Assembly: GCA_039105265.1 (NCBI GenBank)
Contig: JAPFFF010000001.1
Coordinates: 3,534,001-3,598,000 of the forward strand
Source of the DNA: Tritrichomonas musculus
Lineage: Eukaryota > Parabasalia > Tritrichomonadida > Tritrichomonadidae
Length of the DNA stretch: 64,000 bases
Reading direction: 5' to 3'
In this document: positions 39,910 to 50,899 of the stretch, one piece after another
How positions within the stretch are numbered: the stretch's first letter is position 1
Layout of the letters: each line of letters begins with the position of its first letter
Position numbers and translations under genes: made by a program
Notes under the pieces: model-generated
Databases searched by the model: none
Seen by the model: only the letters and a program-made list of their open reading frames with translations
Told to the model about the DNA's origin: nothing

Positions 39910-42532
39910 GGCAGAAGAATCGGGGTCTATTAAAATCGGCACGAAATATTTTACAACAAGAAACTTTTTGAAAGATCCGACCAGGTAAAAATTTTACCAC
40001 TTTTTGAGAGAAAAAGTTCTATCGTTGAGATGAACTTTTTGAGAGATTGAAATAAAACGGTTATAAAGGTGAATTATCTATTATATGAAAAAAGGCGCCC
40101 TTTTGTTTTGAAATTGGTATCGCATCAGAGCAAATGTATTATTGATTGATTCCGCTGCTGATTCCACCAGCAGATTGTTTGTGATCGACGCAAAATAAGG
40201 AACCATTTTTAATTATAAATTGCCAGATGCGATATTAAAATATCATTTACACGTAAACAGCAAGAAGGTAACCTCAATAAGGAAACTCAAAGCACGAACT
40301 AATAACAACACATTCCTCACTAAACGATCTCATAGTAATTGCTCAAAATCTCTGATTTTACACAAATGTTGTAAATATCATTTACACGTAAACAGCAAGA
40401 AGGTAACCTCAATAAGGAAACTCAAAGCACGAACTAATAACAACACATTCCTCACTAAACGATCTCATAGTAATTGCTCAAAATCTCTGATTTTACACAA
40501 ATGTTGTAAATATCATTTACACGTAAACAGCAAGAAGGTAACCTCAATAAGGAAACTCAAAGCACGAACTAATAACAACACATTCCTCACTAAACGATCT
40601 CATAGTAATTGCTCAAAATCTCTGATTTTACACAAATGTTGTAAATATCATTTACACGTAAACAGCAAGAAGGTAACCTCAATAAGGAAACTCAAAGCAC
40701 GAACTAATAACAGCACATTCCTCACTAAACGATCTCATAGTAATTGCTCAAAATCTCTGATTTTACACAAATGTTGTAAATATCATTTACACGTAAACAG
40801 CAAGAAGGTAACCTCAATAAGGAAACTCAAAGCACGAACTAATAACAACACATTCCTCACTAAACGATCTCATAGTAATTGCTCAAAATCTCTGATTTTA
40901 CACAAATGTTGTAAATATCATTTACACGTAAACAGCAAGAAGGTAACCTCAATAAGGAAACTCAAAGCACGAACTAATAACAACACATTCCTCACTAAAC
41001 GATCTCATAGTAATTGCTCAAAATCTCTGATTTTACACAAATGTTGTAAATATCATTTACACGTAAACAGCAAGAAGGTAACCTCAATAAGGAAACTCAA
41101 AGCACGAACTAATAACAACACATTCCTCACTAAACGATCTCATAGTAATTGCTCAAAATCTCTGATTTTACACAAATGTTGTAAATATCATTTACACGTA
41201 AACAGCAAGAAGGTAACCTCAATAAGGAAACTCAAAGCACGAACTAATAACAACACATTCCTCACTAAACGATCTCATAGTAATTGCTCAAAATCTCTGA
41301 TTTTACACAAATGTTGTAAATATCATTTACACGTAAACAGCAAGAAGGTAACCTCAATAAGGAAACTCAAAGCACGAACTAATAACAACACATTCCTCAC
41401 TAAACGATCTCATAGTAATTGCTCAAAATCTCTGATTTTACACAAATGTTGTAAATATCATTTACACGTAAACAGCAAGAAGGTAACCTCAATAAGGAAA
41501 CTCAAAGCACGAACTAATAACAACACATTCCTCACTAAACGATCTCATAGTAATTGCTCAAAATCTCTGATTTTACACAAATGTTGTAAATATCATTTAC
41601 ACGTAAACAGCAAGAAGGTAACCTCAATAAGGAAACTCAAAGCACGAACTAATAACAACACATTCCTCACTAAACGATCTCATAGTAATTGCTCAAAATC
41701 TCTGATTTTACACAAATGTTGTAAATATCATTTACACGTAAACAGCAAGAAGGTAACCTCAATAAGGAAACTCAAAGCACGAACTAATAACAGCACATTC
41801 CTCACTAAACGATCTCATAGTAATTGCTCAAAATCTCTGATTTTACACAAATGTTGTAAATATCATTTACACGTAAACAGCAAGAAGGTAACCTCAATAA
41901 GGAAACTCAAAGCACGAACTAATAACAACACATTCCTCACTAAACGATCTCATAGTAATTGCTCAAAATCTCTGATTTTACACAAATGTTGTAAATATCA
42001 TTTACACGTAAACAGCAAGAAGGTAACCTCAATAAGGAAACTCAAAGCATGAACTAATAACAACACATTCCCCACTAAACGATCTCATAGTAATTGCTCA
42101 AAATCTCTGATTTTACACAAATGTTGTAAATATCATTTACACGTAAACAGCAAGAAGGTAACCTCAATAAGGAAACTCAAAGCACGAACTAATAACAACA
42201 CATTCCTCACTAAACGATCTCATAGTAATTGCTCAAAATCTCTGATTTTACACAAATGTTGTAAATATCATTTACACGTAAACAGCAAGAAGGTAACCTC
42301 AATAAGGAAACTCAAAGCACGAACTAATAACAACACATTCCTCACTAAACGATCTCATAGTAATTGCTCAAAATCTCTGATTTTACACAAATGTTGTAAA
42401 TATCATTTACACGTAAACAGCAAGAAGGTAACCTCAATAAGGAAACTCAAAGCACGAACTAATAACAGCACATTCCTCACTAAACGATCTCATAGTAATT
42501 GCTCAAAATCTCTGATTTTACACAAATGTTGT
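39910..42532 (+). repeat. Left terminal inverted repeat of the MULE
   Basis: Outer unique part 39910-40237 plus 17 tandem units. The unique part contains a CTGCTG-ATTCCAC-CAGCAG hairpin (40155-40173). It pairs with 44859-48042 in reverse orientation. Confidence 0.88.
40238..42532 (+). repeat. 135-bp tandem array, 17 units
   Basis: Units are nearly identical. A single-base variant (AACAGCAC for AACAACAC) marks units 4, 12 and 17; unit 14 carries CCCCAC for CCTCAC and a CGA-to-TGA change. Because 135 is a multiple of three, one frame stays open for 13 units, but it has no ATG anywhere and I do not regard it as coding. Each unit junction contains GTAAATATCATTTAC followed by ACGTAAAC, three GTAAA half-sites in alternating orientation. 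Confidence 0.92.
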
Positions 42533-42704
42533 AAATTTTTTTTTTTTTCAATAATATTATTTAAATATTATTTTTAATAATTATATAGTTAACATTGTTC
42601 ATATTTAATCATTTCTAAATACACTTTTACAAAAAAATTAATAAACTATTTAAAAAGTTTCAATCAAAATTATCGTTTACTTTTCTTTTTTACAAACAAT
42701 TATA

Positions 42705-44783
42705 ATGTTTGATCAAAATGGACAAATATCACTGCAATTAGGAACAGCAACTAATGTATTATCTGAAAAAACATTTTCTCATCGCGATCATCCAATTTAT
42801 TTGACAAATCCACCATATGATAATCGAAAACCTCTCATTGATAATTTTAGTGTTCTTTATTTTTTGAGCACATTTAAAAATAATAAATATACGTTTTCAC
42901 AAACACATAAATTAAAAAACCCAAAAAGAATTGATAATCAAATATTTACAAATTTTATGCTAATTTCAAGGCATCAAACCAATTTATTTAAAATATATTA
43001 CCAAGTTAGTGGTAACTATTTTGCAATACAAATTATTAATTTATTTAATACAATTAAATATAAAAAAATACATAATGTGAAATTCAAAAAGAACGAAAGA
43101 ACAGTTTATGTTTATAGCAACATAATTATTAAAAATCCTAATCCGAATAGTCCTTTTCAGATAATAAAAAACAAAGGAATGCAAGAATTATCTGATTTTT
43201 ACAATAATCAGTCTGTAGATAGATCTATTCAAAATCCGATTACTGCAACAATATTTTACACAATAGCTCCATTTAATTGCAAAACTATTAAAAGGCAAAA
43301 GCACAAGCAAATGAATCCAGATGATTCAATTGAAAGTATTCTGAAAAATTATGGAGGATTTCTTTTCAGATTTCATCCAACAGAAGAGGTTGATTTAAAC
43401 CAATATCAATTTGGCATTTTTTCTTGGTTTTCACCTTATTTTTTAGATATTGTAAAATCTCATCAATTTGAACAAGCAACCACAATTGAACTTGACGCCA
43501 CTTTTCGAGCTCTGGCACCATATGCTATTTGTGTTCCTCATCTTATTTTCCGAAATACTGGGATTCCACTAGCAATTTTAATTTCACCTTCTGAGAAAAC
43601 GTCATTATATAGTATTTTTTTTGAATCTCTCAAAAAGTTAGATGAATTTTATGAAAATTCTGAAGAAAATTCACTTTTTCTTAAATTCAAAAATAAAAAA
43701 TATTTAAGTGATGAACATAAAGCATTTCAAAAATTAGCGAAAAATTATGATTTAGATTTTTATTATTGTTTAGTTCATTTGATTCGGTCAATCGGTGCCA
43801 ATTCATTACTCGGTCTTTTATTTTCAGATATATTATTCACTTTTTCAGGCTTTGAGTGGTCTAAACATTTTAATAGATATTACCAAACTTTTCAGTTATT
43901 ATATAATTTACAAGAAAATAAAGATGATGCAAGATTTGAAAAAGTAAGCAAAGTCTTAGGTGTTGATGTGAACGGAAATTATGTCGAAGTAAAAAAAGAA
44001 TATTCTCCATATTTCAAGCGAAGTGTCTATGGAATACCAACCACAACAAATCACGTAGAATCGTTTCATAAACAATTAAACGGTATTTTTAAAGCAACTC
44101 GACTTTCTTTACCGCTACGACTTGCGTACATTATAAAATATATTATGGATCGTACGTTAAGAACCAATTCTAGTGCACATTTGAATGTAAAAACTCACTT
44201 AAATAAGTTTAAAGATAAAGCATATAAAGAAATTTCAAAAAATCCTAATCTTAAATCAAATTATTCTCAAAAAGTTTGTTTATGCCGTCAATATTATTAT
44301 TATTATTATTTATACTGTGTTAATATTCCATGCGTACATTGCATTTTAAATGATTATTGGAAAGATCAAAATTACATACATCAAATGGAAGAATTTGATA
44401 TAAAGTTTGATTCTCATGATATAAAATATGACCAATTACTAGAATTCGATATTAAAACTGAATTAACTTTTAGAAAAAGAAAAAAGTCAACTGAAGGAAA
44501 TAATGATAATAATGACAATAACAATAACAATTTCCAAATTGGCATTTGTTTGGATGGAAAAAATTATTCTGATAGTATGACAACTATAATTGATAATACA
44601 ACATACCAACTTTCAGAAATTATTGCGAAAAATAATTTAAATATTACAGTCATTGCATTAGCAGTACAGCGAGAATTAATGCCTGTAGAAGAGACATATA
44701 ATATTGATGAATATTTGGCTTTGTTTCAGGTTAAATTGTGGACAAAGATAATATCAGATGGAAATAAGAAAGTAAACATATAA
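42705..44783 (+). CDS. MULE transposase
   Basis: A 692-residue transposase. The catalytic core shows D264 in TTIELDATFRAL, D336 in KYLSDEHKAFQKLA, the conserved CxxH-like helix region YYCLVHLIRSIG after it, and E452 in TTTNHVESFHKQLN, the order and surroundings expected of the MULE DDE domain. A SWIM-type zinc finger follows: C525-x-C527, then C543-x-H545, within a tyrosine-rich stretch. Residues 1-200 are a basic N-terminal DNA-binding part without a classic finger, and the last 100 residues contain an N/D-rich linker and a small acidic domain. The frame is uninterrupted and begins at an ATG 170 bp inside the left array. It is the only gene of the element and should act on the terminal repeats. 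Confidence 0.85.
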   Translation: MFDQNGQISLQLGTATNVLSEKTFSHRDHPIYLTNPPYDNRKPLIDNFSVLYFLSTFKNNKYTFSQTHKLKNPKRIDNQIFTNFMLISRHQTNLFKIYYQVSGNYFAIQIINLFNTIKYKKIHNVKFKKNERTVYVYSNIIIKNPNPNSPFQIIKNKGMQELSDFYNNQSVDRSIQNPITATIFYTIAPFNCKTIKRQKHKQMNPDDSIESILKNYGGFLFRFHPTEEVDLNQYQFGIFSWFSPYFLDIVKSHQFEQATTIELDATFRALAPYAICVPHLIFRNTGIPLAILISPSEKTSLYSIFFESLKKLDEFYENSEENSLFLKFKNKKYLSDEHKAFQKLAKNYDLDFYYCLVHLIRSIGANSLLGLLFSDILFTFSGFEWSKHFNRYYQTFQLLYNLQENKDDARFEKVSKVLGVDVNGNYVEVKKEYSPYFKRSVYGIPTTTNHVESFHKQLNGIFKATRLSLPLRLAYIIKYIMDRTLRTNSSAHLNVKTHLNKFKDKAYKEISKNPNLKSNYSQKVCLCRQYYYYYYLYCVNIPCVHCILNDYWKDQNYIHQMEEFDIKFDSHDIKYDQLLEFDIKTELTFRKRKKSTEGNNDNNDNNNNNFQIGICLDGKNYSDSMTTIIDNTTYQLSEIIAKNNLNITVIALAVQRELMPVEETYNIDEYLALFQVKLWTKIISDGNKKVNI

Positions 44784-44858
44784 TCATTAAAAGTTAAATT
44801 ATTTTTAAAAAAAATAAAGATTAAAATAAAGAATTATTTGTCGTATTTTATTATTGTT

Positions 44859-47714
44859 GTTTACGTGTAAATGATATTTACAACATTTGTGTAAAATCAG
44901 AGATTTTGAGCAATTACTATGAGATCGTTTAGTGAGGAATGTGTTGTTATTAGTTCGTGCTTTGAGTTTCCTTATTGAGGTTACCTTCTTGCTGTTTACG
45001 TGTAAATGATATTTACAACATTTGTGTAAAATCAGAGATTTTGAGCAATTACTATGAGATCGTTTAGTGAGGAATGTGTTGTTATTAGTTCGTGCTTTGA
45101 GTTTCCTTATTGAGGTTACCTTCTTGCTGTTTACGTGTAAATGATATTTACAACATTTGTGTAAAATCAGAGATTTTGAGCAATTACTATGAGATCGTTT
45201 AGTGAGGAATGTGTTGTTATTAGTTCGTGCTTTGAGTTTCCTTATTGAGGTTACCTTCTTGCTGTTTACGTGTAAATGATATTTACAACATTTGTGTAAA
45301 ATCAGAGATTTTGAGCAATTACTATGAGATCGTTTAGTGAGGAATGTGTTGTTATTAGTTCGTGCTTTGAGTTTCCTTATTGAGGTTACCTTCTTGCTGT
45401 TTACGTGTAAATGATATTTACAACATTTGTGTAAAATCAGAGATTTTGAGCAATTACTATGAGATCGTTTAGTGAGGAATGTGTTGTTATTAGTTCGTGC
45501 TTTGAGTTTCCTTATTGAGGTTACCTTCTTGCTGTTTACGTGTAAATGATATTTACAACATTTGTGTAAAATCAGAGATTTTGAGCAATTACTATGAGAT
45601 CGTTTAGTGGGGAATGTGTTGTTATTAGTTCGTGCTTTGAGTTTCCTTATTGAGGTTACCTTCTTGCTGTTTACGTGTAAATGATATTTACAACATTTGT
45701 GTAAAATCAGAGATTTTGAGCAATTACTATGAGATCGTTTAGTGAGGAATGTGTTGTTATTAGTTCGTGCTTTGAGTTTCCTTATTGAGGTTACCTTCTT
45801 GCTGTTTACGTGTAAATGATATTTACAACATTTGTGTAAAATCAGAGATTTTGAGCAATTACTATGAGATCGTTTAGTGAGGAATGTGCTGTTATTAGTT
45901 CGTGCTTTGAGTTTCCTTATTGAGGTTACCTTCTTGCTGTTTACGTGTAAATGATATTTACAACATTTGTGTAAAATCAGAGATTTTGAGCAATTACTAT
46001 GAGATCGTTTAGTGAGGAATGTGTTGTTATTAGTTCGTGCTTTGAGTTTCCTTATTGAGGTTACCTTCTTGCTGTTTACGTGTAAATGATATTTACAACA
46101 TTTGTGTAAAATCAGAGATTTTGAGCAATTACTATGAGATCGTTTAGTGAGGAATGTGTTGTTATTAGTTCGTGCTTTGAGTTTCCTTATTGAGGTTACC
46201 TTCTTGCTGTTTACGTGTAAATGATATTTACAACATTTGTGTAAAATCAGAGATTTTGAGCAATTACTATGAGATCGTTTAGTGAGGAATGTGTTGTTAT
46301 TAGTTCGTGCTTTGAGTTTCCTTATTGAGGTTACCTTCTTGCTGTTTACGTGTAAATGATATTTACAACATTTGTGTAAAATCAGAGATTTTGAGCAATT
46401 ACTATGAGATCGTTTAGTGAGGAATGTGTTGTTATTAGTTCGTGCTTTGAGTTTCCTTATTGAGGTTACCTTCTTGCTGTTTACGTGTAAATGATATTTA
46501 CAACATTTGTGTAAAATCAGAGATTTTGAGCAATTACTATGAGATCGTTTAGTGAGGAATGTGTTGTTATTAGTTCGTGCTTTGAGTTTCCTTATTGAGG
46601 TTACCTTCTTGCTGTTTACGTGTAAATGATATTTACAACATTTGTGTAAAATCAGAGATTTTGAGCAATTACTATGAGATCGTTTAGTGAGGAATGTGCT
46701 GTTATTAGTTCGTGCTTTGAGTTTCCTTATTGAGGTTACCTTCTTGCTGTTTACGTGTAAATGATATTTACAACATTTGTGTAAAATCAGAGATTTTGAG
46801 CAATTACTATGAGATCGTTTAGTGAGGAATGTGTTGTTATTAGTTCGTGCTTTGAGTTTCCTTATTGAGGTTACCTTCTTGCTGTTTACGTGTAAATGAT
46901 ATTTACAACATTTGTGTAAAATCAGAGATTTTGAGCAATTACTATGAGATCGTTTAGTGAGGAATGTGTTGTTATTAGTTCGTGCTTTGAGTTTCCTTAT
47001 TGAGGTTACCTTCTTGCTGTTTACGTGTAAATGATATTTACAACATTTGTGTAAAATCAGAGATTTTGAGCAATTACTATGAGATCGTTTAGTGAGGAAT
47101 GTGTTGTTATTAGTTCGTGCTTTGAGTTTCCTTATTGAGGTTACCTTCTTGCTGTTTACGTGTAAATGATATTTACAACATTTGTGTAAAATCAGAGATT
47201 TTGAGCAATTACTATGAGATCGTTTAGTGAGGAATGTGCTGTTATTAGTTCGTGCTTTGAGTTTCCTTATTGAGGTTACCTTCTTGCTGTTTACGTGTAA
47301 ATGATATTTACAACATTTGTGTAAAATCAGAGATTTTGAGCAATTACTATGAGATCGTTTAGTGAGGAATGTGTTGTTATTAGTTCGTGCTTTGAGTTTC
47401 CTTATTGAGGTTACCTTCTTGCTGTTTACGTGTAAATGATATTTACAACATTTGTGTAAAATCAGAGATTTTGAGCAATTACTATGAGATCGTTTAGTGA
47501 GGAATGTGTTGTTATTAGTTCGTGCTTTGAGTTTCCTTATTGAGGTTACCTTCTTGCTGTTTACGTGTAAATGATATTTACAACATTTGTGTAAAATCAG
47601 AGATTTTGAGCAATTACTATGAGATCGTTTAGTGAGGAATGTGTTGTTATTAGTTCGTGCTTTGAGTTTCCTTATTGAGGTTACCTTCTTGCTGTTTACG
47701 TGTAAATGATATTT
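44859..47714 (-). repeat. 135-bp tandem array, 21 units plus a partial unit
   Basis: Reverse orientation copy of the left array. Counting from the outer end, the AACAGCAC variant marks units 4, 8 and 14 and the CCCCAC variant marks unit 16. The innermost partial unit (44859-44879) ends at GTAAAC. As at the left, one frame is open throughout (975 codons) but lacks any ATG. Compared with the left array, the region between the first and last marked units has gained two units. Confidence 0.92.
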
Positions 47715-48042
47715 TAATATCGCATCTGGCAATTTATAATTAAAAATGGTTCCTTATTTTGCGTCGATCACAAACAATCTGCTGGTGGAATCAGCAGCGG
47801 AATCAATCAATAATACATTTGCTCTGATGCGATACCAATTTCAAAACAAAAGGGCGCCTTTTTTCATATAATAGATAATTCACCTTTATAACCGTTTTAT
47901 TTCAATCTCTCAAAAAGTTCATCTCAACGATAGAACTTTTTCTCTCAAAAAGTGGTAAAATTTTTACCTGGTCGGATCTTTCAAAAAGTTTCTTGTTGTA
48001 AAATATTTCGTGCCGATTTTAATAGACCCCGATTCCTATGCC
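44859..48042 (-). repeat. Right terminal inverted repeat of the MULE
   Basis: Array plus the outer unique part 47715-48042, matching 39910-40237 in reverse complement with only two differences seen, both within seven bases of the end. Confidence 0.88.
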
Positions 48043-48051
48043 CCTCAACAT
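48043..48051 (+). repeat. Right 9-bp target-site duplication of the MULE
   Basis: CCTCAACAT, identical to the left copy. Confidence 0.8.
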
Positions 48052-49036
48052 AGTATAATTTATGGCAAATGAGCTTATTTATGCTAATTCTAGTAATATT
48101 AGAGATAGGCTCTTTTTTTAAAACGAAAAGCTACTATTTTTAACAGATTTCACAATGTAAAATTTAATAAAAAAATTTTTTAGCTAAATTTAGTGTTTAT
48201 TTTTTTATTAACCTTCTTTTAGAAAATAATTTCCATTACTATCTTGCAATAAAAATAGCTAAAGACTGGAATGTAAGATATGCATCAATTTTTACGGCTA
48301 AATTGCTTGTCCAATAACAAAATAATCATCACATTCCTTTATCTTATCGAGGTTTTTAATTAAGAGTGAATCAAGCATTTCCGCTGAGTCTGAAAACTAA
48401 AGACTGGAAAGTAAGATATTCATCAATTCAGTTAAATTTGTGCTGTTCCAAGAAGTTGTTTTGTAATTGTTAGCTTATCCTGTTGTATTGCTATTTTGTA
48501 ATCGTGTGTTGCTGCTTCTATACAAGTTCGTCAAGTAATAAAAAATGGTAGACCAAAACAAATATTCATTGAATTTTCAAATTGTATAAAAATTATTAGT
48601 AAAATTGAATACTTTTTAATCGTATTGCTCTGAAAATACCTTGGAGTAAAAACAAGAGTTTTTCTTTCAATTTAAACTTTTTCAAAAAGATCGTTTTTTA
48701 TCATCACTTTTTCAGTTACCGAGATTTTTTAAAACCACTTTTTGAATGAATTTTTAACTTCACTCCAGCCTTTTTGAATACACTCCAGTCTCAAAACAGT
48801 TACTGTAATCTAAACTCTATTCAAATATGAGAATATTATTTACGGTTTTTATCAAAACTAAATAAACTAAGTTTTTTTTTTTTTTTTTTTTTTCAAAAAT
48901 AATAAACTTTCCAATTTCAGTTTATTATTTTTTTTTTTTTAATTCAATATATTTTTTATAAAACATTTTTAAAAAGAGAAAATAATTGCTACTGAGATTC
49001 CGGTCCCTTCAAAAAGTTAAATTCTATAAAAATTTT

Positions 49037-50189
49037 TTATTCATTTATTTTTTTCTTTATGAATAAATCAACTTCATTTAAAATGTATCCATCTTTTTTT
49101 GATTCATCAAAAAGAACTTCGATTTCTTCTTTTGTGATATCATTATTCAACCCTCTAGTAATTTGGCGTTGAATGCAATGGCCATGATTTTGGAGACACA
49201 AATAACATCGACGTGCAAATGATCGGCGTAAGTTGTTTATAGTTTCCAATTTTATTGAATTCCAGGCACATTTAATAGAATCAATAAGTTCTTCTTTGTT
49301 ATTAGGGTGATAGAATGAAATGATATCGTCCATTATGGACCATATCATTTCAATCACATTTAAATCAGGTGAATTTGGTGGCCAATTGGCCACCAGATCA
49401 CAAACATCTGTTATTGTTTCAATTGATGTCTTTGCAGTATGTGGCCGAGCTCCGTCTTGCTGGAAGGCAAAATCTCCGTTATAAAAAGTTTCAGCATCTT
49501 CTAAAAACGAGTTATCAATTAGCATTTCTTGGTAGTTTTTAGTATTTTCTGTTGAATCATAAATATATATATGAGGTTTGTAATCAGGGCCTATTAAAAC
49601 CCAGGCCATCACAGAGATTGAGTATTTTGCTTGTTGGATAATAGCATTTTGATTGTGCTCCTTCCTTTTCCTCCAGACCCACCTTTTGTCACTACCAAGT
49701 CCAAATCTGGACTCATCTGAGAATCCTATGTTTGGCAGATCATCTAAATGAATGAGCACTGAGTAGCAAAAGTTCATTCTTTTTTTCAATTTGAATCTCT
49801 GTAAGCAATGGTTCTTTTATGAGTGGTAAAAATTTGAATCCTTCTTCTCCTCTTATTTCATTAATAACTGTCGGTGATATATCGATTCCAATTGAATCAA
49901 TAATTTGATGGTGTAGATCAGTACCTGATATGTATGGATTTTGATGAGTTTGTTGAACAATAAAAGATGAAACGGTTTTGGTTTTCTTGGTTGGTCTTCC
50001 AATTTTACTTTGCTCGGGGGCAGTTCCAAAAGTCTTGAGAGATTTTCTTACATCGCATATAATGTTTGGACCACAGTGCATCATCTGTTGGATTTCTCTT
50101 GATTTGAAACCAAGTTTTATTAGCTCTGCAATTTGTTCATTTCTCGTAAGACCAGAACAAAAAATGTTTCCAATGTTTTTGCAATTCAT
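49037..50189 (-). pseudogene. Tc1-like transposase gene with one frameshift
   Basis: Two overlapping minus-strand frames make up one transposase of about 390 residues. The first (from the ATG at 50189) has the N-terminal helix-turn-helix (RNEQIAELIKLGFKSREIQ) and a GRP hinge (SKIGRPTKK). The second has the catalytic core: D in FSDESRFG, D in FAFQQDGARPHTA and E in SPDLNVIEMIW, with 34 residues between the last two, the DD34E triad of Tc1. The frames meet at a run of seven A residues (minus strand) near 49780-49787, so a single-base slip is the only break I see. It could be a recent mutation or, less likely, programmed slippage. The boundaries of the element were not resolved; a direct GCTACTGA lies on both sides (48988 and 50363). 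Confidence 0.75.
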
Positions 50190-50899
50190 AAAAAAATAAT
50201 GAAGAAAATTTATAAAAATTTTCAATTAAAAATTTCTTCTCAAATCAATGATTTAAAGTATTCAAATAAACTGAAAAATATCTCAAATAAACTGTTGAAA
50301 TCTCATATCAACTTTTTAAATAAAAACACATTTATCATCAACTTTTTGAATGAAAGTGAAATGCTACTGACTTTCCGTTTTCAGTTTATATTAAATAATT
50401 CTCACTTGAAATTTGAAATAAATTTTTTTAAATGATCAACACATGACCTCTTTCGAAAAATGAAAAAATTGAAATTATAGGAAATGACTATACGGTAATA
50501 GCTGGACCTTAATTGGACAATTAACAAATAGAAATCCCAACACTGTCAAAAGTTTATACAACTCCTAAGTACAGTATCAAACTCTCTCACCGCCAAGAGG
50601 AAGAATGATATATCAGGAATAAAATTTGAAAGCAAAGATCCGTTATTTTATTCTCTCAATCGTTCATAGAATAATATCCCAGCAGAAAAAAAAGTCACAA
50701 TATCTACTCCAGCTTTTTAGCAAGATGTATTGTATGCCACAACATAAATGGTAACTCGTTAAATGGGTACTGGAAAGAAGTAAAAGCTATTCATAACCAA
50801 TATAGAACAAATCTTTGTTTTTCTCCAAATCCTTTTACTGGTCAAATAAGGCCAATTGAATTACCTTCAACGATCAGTTTTTCATAAGAAGAAAATTTT
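50190..50899 (+). other. Non-coding stretch with a short coding-like relic
   Basis: About 700 bp. At 50720-50886 the plus strand is open and coding-like (ARCIVCHNINGNSLNGYWKE, then FSPNPFTGQIRPIELP) but has no start and stops at 50886; the reading KQYIRQEWVYL continues in the same style after one stop, into the fold-back arm. It is an unassigned gene relic. Confidence 0.4.

Larger units (their letters stand above)
39910..48042. mobile_element. Mutator-like element (MULE), 8133 bp, with tandem-array terminal repeats
   Basis: The element is bounded by 9-bp direct repeats CCTCAACAT and by terminal inverted repeats of 2.6 and 3.2 kb. Each terminal repeat has an outer unique part of about 328 bp, seemingly identical between the two ends apart from two bases in the first seven (GGCAGAA versus GGCATAG), and an inner tandem array of 135-bp units, 17 at the left and 21 plus a partial at the right, in inverted orientation. 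A 2.3-kb core between the arrays holds one intact transposase gene. The near identity of the outer repeats and the perfect target duplication indicate a very recent insertion. Everything needed for mobility seems present. Confidence 0.88.
39692..48805. mobile_element. Older Tc1/mariner-like element interrupted by the MULE
   Basis: CAGTAACTGTTTTGAG begins at 39692 preceded by TA (39690-39691), and its reverse complement ends at 48805 followed by TA (48806-48807). Beyond the 16 identical bases both ends share CTGGAGTGAA-type subterminal sequence. If the inner MULE and one copy of its 9-bp target duplication are discounted, the element is about 970 bp, too short for an intact transposase. The right-hand remainder (48052-48805) contains a duplicated AAAGACTGGAA-GTAAGATAT segment and only fragments of open frame. 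I call it a non-autonomous or decayed TA-targeting element that received a later insertion. Confidence 0.6.

Noticed and set aside
40220-42052. 610-codon open frame with a 45-residue repeat, as a repeat protein gene
   Set aside because: No ATG in the frame; it is the MULE terminal array, and openness follows from a 135-bp unit divisible by three.
44805-47732. 975-codon minus-strand open frame in the right array
   Set aside because: Same reason; it is the inverted copy of the same array and begins at TTG.
48988-50385. GCTACTGA direct repeats flanking the Tc1-like gene as target duplications
   Set aside because: Tc1 elements duplicate TA, the two contexts diverge after a few bases, and no matching inverted ends were found.
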